DNA from: Thermomicrobiales bacterium | GTDB taxonomy: Bacteria; Chloroflexota; Chloroflexia; Thermomicrobiales; UBA6265 | Assembly: GCA_019637585.1 (NCBI GenBank) | Contig: JAHBVL010000001.1 | Span: 62,001-126,000, forward strand | DNA length: 64,000 nucleotides | Direction: 5' to 3' | In this document: positions 43,952 to 52,311 of the stretch, in pieces | Numbering within the stretch: the first letter of the stretch is position 1 | Layout of the letters: each line of letters begins with the position of its first letter | Notes under the pieces: generated by a model | Seen by the model: the letters and a program-made list of their open reading frames with translations, nothing else | What the model was told of the DNA's origin: nothing | Databases searched by the model: none | Translations under genes and position numbers: made by a program

Positions 43952-45064
43952 CTATTCTCGCACGCGATAGCGCTCCAGTGCGTCTTCATCGAGTTCCACT
44001 CCGAGCCCCGGACCTTCCGGCACTCGCACGTGGCCATTCTCGATCACCAGCGGGTCGACGATCAGATCATCCACCCGCAGCAGCTCGCTGCAGATGTCGC
44101 TGGTCAGGGTCATCGATTTACTCGCCGCAGCCGCATGAGTATGGGCTGCTTCAGCAATGCCGAGATCGACTCCCGAGCCATGCCAGGTCGGAATTCCCGC
44201 TGCTTCGCACATCGCCGACGTCTTGAGGCAGTTCACCATCGACCCGCCGGTATTGATCCAGTCGCAGGCCTCGCGCTTGATCGCCTCGCGAATCTGATGC
44301 GGTCCCTCGATGTGGAGCGCCACCGGCGTCGACAGCTTGTTCCGCACCAATGCATACCAATCGAGATTCGAATGGTCGAACGGGCTTTCCCAGCAGATCA
44401 CATTGGTGATTCCGCGAGATGTGACCTCGTCGACCTTCGCCATCAGCGTGCCAGGATTGCCAAACCGCTGGTTGGGATCGACCACGATACCCAATTTGTC
44501 GCCGACCGCATCCTGAATCGCTTCCAGCCGGTCGGCTAGCGCATCGTCCGGCTTCGATTTCATCTTCAGCACGGTGTACCCCTGCGCCACGGCTTCTTTG
44601 GCAGTTTGCGCCGCGTGATCGGGCGTCATGCGCCCCGAACAGCGCGACACCGGCACCCACTCGCGGAACCTGCCCCCGCAGAGCAATCGATACGCCGGCG
44701 TGCCCAACGCTTTGCCCATCAGATCGAACATCGCCATTTCATACGCGACATAGACCGATGTGTCCTCGAACCAGAACCACTCGAACGGCAGCTCCTGCAG
44801 ATTGAACGACCAGAGATCCCGGCCCTCGAAGTACTTCGCCGGACGCCGTACCTCGAACTCCGACAGGCCCTTTGGCGCCTCGCCGAGCCCGACCAACCCT
44901 TCATCGGTGTGAATCTTCAGCAGAACGATTGGAAAATCGGGCCAATGCAGGCTGATCTCGGCCCCGCCATGCATGTAGGTCTCCGGATCGTACTCCGGGC
45001 TGTGCCAGGTGCCCTCATGGATCGGCACGACAACGGTCATCGTTTCCACACGCGTGATCTTCAT
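43952..45064 (-). CDS. Enolase-superfamily enzyme (mandelate racemase/muconate lactonizing type)
   Basis: About 370 residues from ATG 45064; sequence upstream to 45121 is not family-like. The N-terminal capping domain (KITRVETMTVVVPIHEG) is followed by a barrel with VLKMKSKPDD (candidate base Lys), GIVVDPNQRFG (metal Asp), NVICWESPFDHSN (metal Glu), VALHIEGPHQ (third ligand region) and IPTWHGSGVDLGIA (candidate His). It abstracts an alpha proton from a carboxylate. Its place among a peptide transporter and a dipeptidase-like gene suggests a dipeptide epimerase or acid-sugar dehydratase; neither is proven. Confidence 0.85.
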   Translation of the reverse strand: MKITRVETMTVVVPIHEGTWHSPEYDPETYMHGGAEISLHWPDFPIVLLKIHTDEGLVGLGEAPKGLSEFEVRRPAKYFEGRDLWSFNLQELPFEWFWFEDTSVYVAYEMAMFDLMGKALGTPAYRLLCGGRFREWVPVSRCSGRMTPDHAAQTAKEAVAQGYTVLKMKSKPDDALADRLEAIQDAVGDKLGIVVDPNQRFGNPGTLMAKVDEVTSRGITNVICWESPFDHSNLDWYALVRNKLSTPVALHIEGPHQIREAIKREACDWINTGGSMVNCLKTSAMCEAAGIPTWHGSGVDLGIAEAAHTHAAAASKSMTLTSDICSELLRVDDLIVDPLVIENGHVRVPEGPGLGVELDEDALERYRVRE

Positions 45065-45214
45065 CAGAGTCGATGTCGCCTCCCAGACACAATGCAGCCG
45101 GCCCGTTTCCATTTTCTCCACGTTGAGCGGTGCCTACGGTAGCACCGCCCTTTGAATCACGCAATTGGGGAAGAGAAGGACGGAAAGTGCCGCAGAGAGG
45201 CCATGCGACGCGCT

Positions 45215-46369
45215 CTACCCGCAGACATGCTCGAAAACGCGGAGGAAGTTCTCTCCAAGGATGCCGCTGATCTGGTCATCGCTATAGCCACGTGAAACGA
45301 GCCCCCGGGTGATGTTGGGAAAGTCCCGGTAGTCGTCAAATCCTCGAACGTTGACCAGAGCGCCGACGCCATGCTCAGGTCGGAATCCGATGTCCAGCAC
45401 CCATTCCGCCAGGCGCTGGACACCCCACTCCGGCGCCTGCATTGGCCAGTCGCTGCCGATGCCGACGAACTCGGGTCCGATCAGATTGGCGATGTAGTCG
45501 ACATGATCGAGGAAGTCCTCGATCGTCGAGACCTGCTTGCCAGAAAGGAACATCGACACCAGATAGACGCCGATGTACCCGCCGCTGGCCGCGATCGCTT
45601 TCAGCTCCTCATCGCTCTTGGCTCGGTCGTGCCGGTAGAGCCCATCGGCCGAGGTGTGCGATGCGACAACCGGAGCGGTGGAGAGCGCACAGGCGTCCAG
45701 GGTCGTCTGTCTTCCACAGTGGCTGATGTCGACGATCATCCCCAGATCGTTCATACGCTTGATGAACTTCACGCCGAAGTCGGTGACGCCGCAGTCGACC
45801 CGGTCGGTGCAGCCGCCAGCGACGAAATTGACCGAGTTGTAGGTCAGCTGGATCATGCGCATGCCCATGTCGTAGTACTGGTCGAGGCGATCCAGATCGG
45901 TGCCGATGTCGATCGTGTTCTGCGTCGACACGAAGCCAGCACATTTCCCCTCGGCCTTGGCGCGGCGAAAGTCGCCGGCCGTCGTGGCCTTGAGCAGCCA
46001 GGGGAGCCGGTCGAATTGCGCCTGGGCCAGCGCAAAGTGTTCGAACGACTCGCCGATATGGTCGCCATCGATCTGGCGGTTGCCCGCGGTGATGCCGGAA
46101 TCCTTCCAGCATCGCTCGAACTCGGGGAAATCACAATCGACCGCCATCCGGACAGGCATCTTCAGGCACGACATCACCGATCGCTGGGCGTTGCCGTGTT
46201 TCGCGTACTCGTCCTGCAGGTGCCTGATCATGCCGTCATCGAATGACCGGTGACCACAGGGTCCCTGAAAAAGGGTATCGATGATGATGCTCTCGGCATG
46301 CAACCTGGCGGCGCGCGCTTCCTGCTCGGCGCTCAGCCCGAAATCCCAGTCCCCGAAGCGTTCGCTCAT
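45215..46369 (-). CDS. Membrane dipeptidase-like protein (peptidase M19), altered metal site
   Basis: 384 residues. MIVDISHCGRQTTLDA and PVVASHTSADGLYRHDRAKS followed by DEELKAIAASGGYIGVYLV are clear M19 motifs with the two later zinc His residues. The N-terminal HxD motif (usual DGHND) reads IIIDTLFQGP, and the bridging-Glu position reads FVSTQNTID, so at least three ligands of the usual binuclear site are missing. It may be a metal-poor relative with another reaction. There is no signal peptide. It is the first gene of the peptide cluster. GGGGCGAAG precedes the ATG. Confidence 0.8.
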   Translation of the reverse strand: MSERFGDWDFGLSAEQEARAARLHAESIIIDTLFQGPCGHRSFDDGMIRHLQDEYAKHGNAQRSVMSCLKMPVRMAVDCDFPEFERCWKDSGITAGNRQIDGDHIGESFEHFALAQAQFDRLPWLLKATTAGDFRRAKAEGKCAGFVSTQNTIDIGTDLDRLDQYYDMGMRMIQLTYNSVNFVAGGCTDRVDCGVTDFGVKFIKRMNDLGMIVDISHCGRQTTLDACALSTAPVVASHTSADGLYRHDRAKSDEELKAIAASGGYIGVYLVSMFLSGKQVSTIEDFLDHVDYIANLIGPEFVGIGSDWPMQAPEWGVQRLAEWVLDIGFRPEHGVGALVNVRGFDDYRDFPNITRGLVSRGYSDDQISGILGENFLRVFEHVCG

Positions 46370-46590
46370 TCTTCGCCCCTACTCCGCCGATTTGCCAACA
46401 ACAACGCACACCACATCAGATGCAGGAAAGCAGCGCCTTCTCCACCTGTTGCGTTCCCGCGACCCCAACCTCGCCAGTCACAACAAACTATGCATCAGAG
46501 TCGCTCTAAACAACCCAAAGTGGCCGGTCGGAACGCGCGCGTGTGGAGGTGCCGCTACCATTACTTTGATGCATGGCGGGAGGATGGAGT

Positions 46591-47460
46591 GTGAAAGACC
46601 GGGCAATGGGGCTCCTGACGACGGCGGTCATTCTGGCGCTGCCGGGCATGACCCTGGCAGCGGACCGGTCGGCGTGGGTGGCGGACAGGTTGCGTGACGA
46701 TCCTGGCTGGGCGTGGGTGGCGGCCATTGTCCTGGTCGCCATCGCCGGCGTCACGCTCGGTTTCGAAAAACGCGGCCGCTGGGACGGACTGCTGATCGAC
46801 GAAACCAACCGCAAGTCGCTCTCGCGCCTGCAGGCGATCGTCTGGGGCACGATCGTCGTTTCCGGCATCGCCACCGGGCTGGCCATCAACGTCGCGCGTG
46901 GATGTGCGGAGCCGGTTGAGGGGGCTACGCCTCCCGAAGGCGCCTGCACAACCCCTCCCTGGGATCTTCACTATCCTGAGCAGTTCCTCGTTCTCGTTAT
47001 GCTCAGTGCGGCCGTGGTGATCCTGGCGGCCGTGGTGAACGGCGCCAACGCGTCTCGCACCCTGAACGCCAAAACCAATCGAAGCGCTCAGTACGCCGGA
47101 ATCCTCGCGACCCAGCCAAACGGGCATGGCGCCGATCTCATCGATGACATGGTCGCGCCGTTCCGCTTCTACGGTGTCATTGCCGGGAAGGACCATGTCG
47201 ACCACGCATCATGGAACGACATTGCCAAAGGGGATATCGGCTCGAACGCCGCCTATCTCGATGTCGCCCGTGTGCAGTTTCTGATCATGACCTTGCTGGT
47301 GGCGGGCGCCTACGCCGTCTTCTTCCTGCGCGAAGTGACCGACCCAGCCGGCGGGGTGACATTTCCTGCTTTTGACGCCGGGATGAACACCCTCCTCGGC
47401 ATTTCCGCAGCCGCCTATCTCGGCGTGAAATCGGTGCTTGGCATCGCCGCCAGCGACTGA
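46591..47460 (+). CDS. Integral membrane protein of unknown function
   Basis: 289 residues with a hydrophobic N-terminus (GLLTTAVILALPGMTLAAD, possibly a signal peptide) and about five further membrane spans. Cytoplasmic-looking segments include DETNRKSLSRLQAIVWG and NGANASRTLNAKTNRSAQY. The C-terminal FDAGMNTLLGISAAAYLGVK resembles the end of a widespread family of uncharacterised proteins that also pair an LSRLQ motif with an LLGIS-YLG motif. GTG 46591 has GGGAGG 7 nt upstream; an ATG at 46573 has no such site. Function unknown. Confidence 0.75.
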   Translation: MKDRAMGLLTTAVILALPGMTLAADRSAWVADRLRDDPGWAWVAAIVLVAIAGVTLGFEKRGRWDGLLIDETNRKSLSRLQAIVWGTIVVSGIATGLAINVARGCAEPVEGATPPEGACTTPPWDLHYPEQFLVLVMLSAAVVILAAVVNGANASRTLNAKTNRSAQYAGILATQPNGHGADLIDDMVAPFRFYGVIAGKDHVDHASWNDIAKGDIGSNAAYLDVARVQFLIMTLLVAGAYAVFFLREVTDPAGGVTFPAFDAGMNTLLGISAAAYLGVKSVLGIAASD

Positions 47461-47485
47461 CACCGAACGGCGCATGCGGCTTCGA

Positions 47486-48481
47486 TCATGTCTGGGATTC
47501 GACCGTGATCGTGCCCGCCATCCAGGTATGCGGTCCACAGACGTAGGGGAAGGTGCCCGATTCGGTGAAGAGATGGGCGAAGGACTCGCCCCGGTCGAGC
47601 ACGGCCGCGCCAGTGACCGCGAATGAGTCGCTGACGATCGTGTGGACGTCGAAAGTGTTGTTGGTCCAGACCACCAGATCGCCAGGGTGAATGGTGACCA
47701 ACCGGGGATCGAAGCTCCCCCCTTCCGCAGTGGTGATGTCGATCTGGACGATGGTGCGCGGACTCTCCACCGGCAGGGAGAACCAGGTGATGGCCGTCGA
47801 TGTGTCAGTCGCATCGAACATGGCGATCCCACCTGGAAAGGAGTCTGATGCGTCGATCGGCACAACGGTGCGACCGGCGTTGACGGGATCGTTCAGGTTT
47901 CCGCAGCCGACCTGTTCTCCAGCCGCATTGACCACGACGAGGGCGTGCGGATGCTCCAGCAGACTGTCGAGTGCGACTGGAATCGCGCCCCATGCCGAAC
48001 CTCCGATATCGAACAAGTCGATCGGCTGCATGGATACGACCGAATCGAGGCACGCGCCCGCGCCAATTGCCAGGCTGAAGCCACCAGTCAGGTCAGCGAC
48101 GACCGCGCTGGCAGGAAGCACGGAGAGCGGAATCATCACGGTTTCCGGAAAAGGAGCGGGGATAGCAACGAGCCGCCACTGGCCTTCTCTTGGAAAGGTG
48201 ATCGTGACGCGGTAGTTCCCCAGCGTCCCCGTCGGTTCGGCGATGACTTCGATCATCTCGGTGGAGCCCTCGCGCGTCGCGACGATCGTCAGCTCATCGA
48301 TGTCGATGGCTTCGCGGTCGTGCTGGCGAACGGTCATCGTGAATGTCTGCGGCTCGCCGGCGACGATGTCGCCAGGTTCATCGTCGAAGCGCACCGACGC
48401 CCACCCCCCGGCTTCGACAAACGTCGCCGGCACGAGCAGGGCCACCAGCAAGAGCACACCGATGATTGTGGAACGGACCAT
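47486..48481 (-). CDS. Secreted cupredoxin-like copper protein
   Basis: 331 residues. Signal peptide STIIGVLLLVALLVPATFVE. An N-terminal Ig-like/YtkA-FixH-type segment (GEPQTFTMTVRQHDREAID) and a middle part of unknown fold precede a C-terminal plastocyanin/amicyanin domain (about 245-331). Its type-1 copper ligands are visible: His in NTFDVHTIVSD and Cys, His and Met in FPYVCGPHTWMAGTITVE. Expected role: extracytoplasmic electron transfer or copper binding. It lies 134 nt downstream of the anti-sigma-like gene on the same strand, so the sigma system may control it. AAAGGA precedes the ATG. Confidence 0.85.
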   Translation of the reverse strand: MVRSTIIGVLLLVALLVPATFVEAGGWASVRFDDEPGDIVAGEPQTFTMTVRQHDREAIDIDELTIVATREGSTEMIEVIAEPTGTLGNYRVTITFPREGQWRLVAIPAPFPETVMIPLSVLPASAVVADLTGGFSLAIGAGACLDSVVSMQPIDLFDIGGSAWGAIPVALDSLLEHPHALVVVNAAGEQVGCGNLNDPVNAGRTVVPIDASDSFPGGIAMFDATDTSTAITWFSLPVESPRTIVQIDITTAEGGSFDPRLVTIHPGDLVVWTNNTFDVHTIVSDSFAVTGAAVLDRGESFAHLFTESGTFPYVCGPHTWMAGTITVESQT

Positions 48482-48615
48482 GGGAGCATCCTTTCGGGTT
48501 CGTCAGTCAGAACGAGGCAGTTCTGCTGGTGATACCGAACAGGCGGCAATTTGGTTCCCGCCGTGGGTCGAACACTGGGGGCGGAGCGAAAGAGAAAACA
48601 CGTTCCGCGTTTTCT

Positions 48616-49434
48616 CTATGTCGTGGCGGTCACAGGTCGCAGCGATTCCGCCAGCGCGATCGACGCATCGCGGTCGAGCGCAGATTCCATGCGATAGGTG
48701 ATGCCGTCGTTCTGCCAAAGCAGGATGTTCGCTGAGGGCCGGGTGACGCTTTCGCCGGAAGCGTCATCGAGAATCGTCAGCCAGGCGGCTCCTTCGACCC
48801 AGTAACCGGGGAATCCATCGACGCTGACCTCCTCGATACTGCCGAGACCTTGCGTCGCCGATTTCAGGAGCGAGGTCAGGTCGGACCCGCTCTGGAACTG
48901 CATCAGCAACATTCCGGCGCCCGTTTCCTCCGCCTCCGGGAGTGTGTCCGAGGGGGCATAGATCACCGAGAGCATCGCTTCTCCGCCCGGGAGCGTGCGC
49001 AGAGCCATACCGGACGGCTCATCAATGAGCGCAGGCAACCGCGGCGTGAATGGCAGGGACGAAACCGCGTCCGCAAGGGTGATTGGCGTACCCAGGACAC
49101 GTTCGTCCAGGGGATCGAGGTCAGATGGGGTCGGCGTGGGATCATCGCCCCCCAGGAAGCCGATTTCGATACCGCGCACGCCGAAAACACCGGCAACGCT
49201 TTCCCGCAGACCATCGAAGGCGATCAGCGCAGCGGACGCAGCGAGAAGGATCGCCGCCGCCGCAGCCAGCAAGGTGTGGTGAAGGACAACACGACGCAGT
49301 GGCGGCGCTGGTTGGTGCGATGGAAGGTCGAATGGTGGTGTCTGGGGCCAGGCCATCTGTTCGCCGAGCAGGAGCAGCCGGGAATCGAGCTCGCTTTCGG
49401 TCAGCCTGGAGAGATTGCGTCGTGCATCAGCCAT
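48616..49434 (-). CDS. Putative membrane anti-sigma factor
   Basis: 272 residues. A short N-terminal cytoplasmic part (RNLSRLTESELDSRLLLL) is followed by one membrane span (LHHTLLAAAAAILLAASAAL) and a ~190-residue outside domain of the DUF4367 kind (LRTLPGGEAMLSVIYAPS, GFPGYWVEGAAWLTILDD, DGITYRMESALDRDASIALA). The start overlaps the end of the sigma-factor frame by 8 nt, the usual sigma/anti-sigma coupling. Anti-sigma function is inferred from topology and position. No zinc-binding HxxxCxxC motif is present. Confidence 0.7.
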   Translation of the reverse strand: MADARRNLSRLTESELDSRLLLLGEQMAWPQTPPFDLPSHQPAPPLRRVVLHHTLLAAAAAILLAASAALIAFDGLRESVAGVFGVRGIEIGFLGGDDPTPTPSDLDPLDERVLGTPITLADAVSSLPFTPRLPALIDEPSGMALRTLPGGEAMLSVIYAPSDTLPEAEETGAGMLLMQFQSGSDLTSLLKSATQGLGSIEEVSVDGFPGYWVEGAAWLTILDDASGESVTRPSANILLWQNDGITYRMESALDRDASIALAESLRPVTATT

Positions 49435-50000
49435 GAAGCTGCCTCCCGGCGATCGGATCGTCCCCTGCGAGCATCACGTCGCGCAATCTGGCCATAGCTC
49501 GCGAAAGGCGCGATTTGACGGTTCCTCGTGGGCAGTCGAGCGCGACTGCCATCTCCGTTTCCGACAAGCCGAAGAAATAGCGGTAGGCAACGACCAAGCG
49601 GTCATCGACAGCAAGGGTGTTGACCGCGTCCAGGAGCGCGGACTGTTCCTCATGGAGAAGAGCGGTCGCCTCGGGCGAGGGATCGGGTGATGGCCGCAGT
49701 TCGAATGCGGCTTTCGTCGAGCGGCGCAGTATGGCGATGGTGCGTCGAGGATCGGATGTCTTTGGCCTCATTGACGACGATGCGAATGAGCCAGGGCCGA
49801 AATGGTCGTCCTTCCTCAAAGCGAGACAGCGCCTCGACAGCTTTGAACAAACCAGTCTGGGTTGCGTCGCGAGCATCTTCGGTGTTGCGAGAGATCACCC
49901 AGGCGGCGCGAAAGGCAACCTCCTGATATCGACGGACGAGGACATCCACCGCCTCCCGGTCACCCCGCCTGGCTCGCCTGATCAGATCCTGCTCGTCGAT
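49427..50000 (-). pseudogene. ECF RNA polymerase sigma factor, broken by a frameshift
   Basis: One frame encodes region 2 (DEQDLIRRARRGDREAVDVL, AWVISRNTEDARDATQTGLF, FRPWLIRIVVNEAKD) and stops at 49650. The frame one base over encodes region 4 (LLDAVNTLAVDDRLVVAYRY, ALDCPRGTVKSRLSRAMARL) and ends at 49427. Removing one base near 49772 joins them into a normal-length sigma factor. Region 2 also lacks an ordinary start: the codon 7 nt after GAGGGAG (at 50000) is ATC, and the first usable GTG (49949) would cut into region 2. So it is either a recent pseudogene or a base-level sequence error. Confidence 0.75.
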
Positions 50001-50071
50001 ATGCCGTCTCCCTCGTGGAGGGCTCTACTGTGGCATACCGTCTAAAGGCAGAATCGGTTCCACTGCCAGTG

Positions 50072-50626
50072 CTATCTGAGCGCGAAAAGACGATCGAGCG
50101 CGAGTGTGAATCCCGACAGGACATCGCCGCCGTCGAGCACGCCCGATTCGTCAAGGACTTCCGGCTCTTTACCGGGCCGGCAAATAGTGACGCTGCGGTT
50201 CTCTGGGTCGACCCACCAGACGAGGGGTACCCCTGCCCGCGTGTAGAGCTCCTGTTTCCGGGAGATGTCGGTCCGCCGATCGGTCGGGGAGATCACCTCG
50301 ACCGCCAGATCCGGCGGCATCGGATAGAAGCCCTGGTCGGGAACTCCTCCCGGATACCGGTCGCTCCGGTAGAACCCGACATCGGGGGCGACAACCGTGT
50401 GAAGAATGCTATCGAGTACGTAGCCGCCGTCGGCATTGGTGGTGAATCCGAGATCACGTTCGAGCACGAACTGACCGATGAAAATCTGGAGCCGCGCTCC
50501 TATGACACTCGGTTTCGAACCTGATGGCGACACCTCCTTCAGCACTCCTTCCCACAACTCGAAGGGAGCATCGCTGCCCATCGTCAAGAGTTCATCGGCT
50601 GTTACCAACTGTGTTGATGTGACCAT
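50072..50626 (-). CDS. Uma2 family putative endonuclease, copy 3
   Basis: 184 residues. Core motifs are VVAPDVGFYRSDR, PPDLAVEVISPTDRRTDISR and ARAGVPLVWWVDPENRSVTI. It is adjacent to copy 4 on the same strand with an 83-nt gap. The two share long stretches (LDESGVLDGGDVLSGF versus LDESMTLEGGDELPEF), so they are a tandem duplication. Confidence 0.92.
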   Translation of the reverse strand: MVTSTQLVTADELLTMGSDAPFELWEGVLKEVSPSGSKPSVIGARLQIFIGQFVLERDLGFTTNADGGYVLDSILHTVVAPDVGFYRSDRYPGGVPDQGFYPMPPDLAVEVISPTDRRTDISRKQELYTRAGVPLVWWVDPENRSVTICRPGKEPEVLDESGVLDGGDVLSGFTLALDRLFALR

Positions 50627-50709
50627 AGTGGGATGCCTCGCTTCAGGTCATGCGCTTTCCAAGCCTAGCATGTGCATCGTCGGCGGTGAAACCAGGATCG
50701 GTTGCCCGT

Positions 50710-51261
50710 CTAGAGGGCGAAAACGCGCGCGACCGGCATGGAAAACTCCGGCAATTCGTCGCCGCCCTCGAGTGTCATCGACTCGTCGAGCACCTCGGGT
50801 TCCCGCCCTGGCCGGCAGATAGTCACCGTGCGGGCTCCCGGATCCACCCACCAAACCTGGGGAACCCGAGCGTTGTCATAGGCGGCCTGTTTGCGGCGAA
50901 TATCCGCTGGTTCATCTGTCGGGGAGATGATTTCGATCGCCAAATCTGGAGGCAAGGGAAAGAAGCCGCGCTCGGGCAACTCACCCAGGTATCGATCAGT
51001 TCGAAAGAAACCGATGTCCGGAGCGACGACCGTGTCGGGATTTCTGCTCAGAATGAACCCGCCTTCAGCCGTCGAAAGCCGTCCCAACTCACGACTCTGC
51101 ACAAAACTGCCAATGGCGATAACGAGGTTCGCTGCGATCACGCCTGGCCGTATGCTCGATGGAGACACTTCTGTCAGTACCCCTTCGATGAGTTCATGGC
51201 GAGCATCGCTCCCCATGTCCAGCAACTCCGCTGCCGTGATCAAGTGAGTCATCGTTACCAT
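50710..51261 (-). CDS. Uma2 family putative endonuclease, copy 4
   Basis: 183 residues. Core motifs are VVAPDIGFFRTDR, PPDLAIEIISPTDEPADIRR and RVPQVWWVDPGARTVTI. Its product matches copy 3 along the full length with scattered changes, and the leader also begins MVTxTxLxTAxELL in both. Role unknown. Confidence 0.92.
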   Translation of the reverse strand: MVTMTHLITAAELLDMGSDARHELIEGVLTEVSPSSIRPGVIAANLVIAIGSFVQSRELGRLSTAEGGFILSRNPDTVVAPDIGFFRTDRYLGELPERGFFPLPPDLAIEIISPTDEPADIRRKQAAYDNARVPQVWWVDPGARTVTICRPGREPEVLDESMTLEGGDELPEFSMPVARVFAL

Positions 51262-51387
51262 GGTCGTTGCCTCGATTCATGCTGTGGGACCATCAAGGGT
51301 AGCATGACGCGGTCCTGACATAGCAGTAGGAAGCGAGCCTAGACGCCCTGGCTCGTCTCTGCCCATCGCCTTTTGCCTGCGAAGCCG

Positions 51388-52311
51388 CTACTCCTCTTCC
51401 GGCTCAGTCAGAATGCCCTGTTCGATGAGCAACTGCTGCAGGTAGTCGCGATCGTCATCATGCATCGGCATGAGCGGGCTTCGGAGAGTATTGCCGCAGT
51501 ACTCGAGCAGGTGCATAGCCTCTTTGATGACAGCGATCGAGTATCCCTTACGCTTTTCTCGTAACTTGGCGAAAGGCCGAATTTTCTCGGCGATCAGTGC
51601 TTCCAGGGCAACGGTTTTGCCCGTCGACGCCAGCCGCCAGACATCGAGCACCGTGTTGGGCATGAAGTTGATCAGACCGGAGGTGAACGCCTGCGCACCG
51701 GCAGCGAAGTAAGGCACCGTCAGCGTTTCGGCCATGCCATTCACCCAGGTCAGCCGGTCACCGAGACGCTCCCGGGTTTCGACGAAGAGCTTGAGATCCC
51801 CCCATTCATCCTTCAGGGCGATGATCTCCTCGATCTCGGCCAGATCCTCGATCAGATCGGGACCGTACACCTGCCCTTTCGTGGAAAAGATCATCATCCC
51901 CAGACCGGACGCATCGGCGATGGTTCGATAGTGCCGGTAGAGACCAGCATCCGGCGGTTCGATGAAATAGAGTGGATTGATCATCAATCCGGCAACACCG
52001 ACGGTGGCGGCGTATTCCGCCAGATCGGCGGCAATTCGCGTCGAATGGCCGATACCAGCGAGCAGAGGAACCCTCCCCGCCGCCGCCTCAACACCGACAC
52101 TGATGCACTCCCGGTACTCGTCATTGGTCAACGAAACGTACTCACCAACGCCGCCGCAGACGACAACCGTGTGCGCCCCATTGATGATCAGCCGGTTCAC
52201 CTGCTGGGCGAACGCGTCATAGTCAACCCGTTCATCGGGGTGAAATGGTGTTGGGGTGAATGCGATGACGCCCCGCAGTTGTTGCTTGAGATCAGCAGGA
52301 GCGAGCGGCAT
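51388..52311 (-). CDS. DapA-family (dihydrodipicolinate synthase/aldolase) lyase
   Basis: 307 residues, a TIM barrel. GVIAFTPTPFHPDERVDYDA is the N-terminus. VVCGGVGEYVSLTNDEY holds the GGxGE carboxylate loop, GLMINPLYFIEP the active-site Tyr and EEIIALKDEWGDL the Schiff-base Lys. The start ATG shares one base with the stop of the upstream amidohydrolase gene (TAATG), so the two are coupled. Family members condense or split pyruvate-type substrates (DapA, NanA, deoxyglucarate dehydratase). Its partner suggests catabolism of an acid or aromatic derivative, not lysine synthesis. Confidence 0.87.
   Translation of the reverse strand: MPLAPADLKQQLRGVIAFTPTPFHPDERVDYDAFAQQVNRLIINGAHTVVVCGGVGEYVSLTNDEYRECISVGVEAAAGRVPLLAGIGHSTRIAADLAEYAATVGVAGLMINPLYFIEPPDAGLYRHYRTIADASGLGMMIFSTKGQVYGPDLIEDLAEIEEIIALKDEWGDLKLFVETRERLGDRLTWVNGMAETLTVPYFAAGAQAFTSGLINFMPNTVLDVWRLASTGKTVALEALIAEKIRPFAKLREKRKGYSIAVIKEAMHLLEYCGNTLRSPLMPMHDDDRDYLQQLLIEQGILTEPEEE

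Noticed and set aside
42668-44539. A 623-codon plus-strand frame across the peptide binding-protein and enolase-family genes
   Set aside because: It runs antisense through two genes with clear domains and has no protein-like motif or ribosome site.
49427-50000. Programmed ribosomal frameshift in the sigma factor
   Set aside because: No slippery run or downstream structure is visible near 49772, and the start codon is also abnormal; decay or sequence error is simpler.
51388-52311. N-acetylneuraminate lyase (nanA)
   Set aside because: Only the general DapA-family residues can be seen, and the gene is coupled to an amidohydrolase, not to nan genes.
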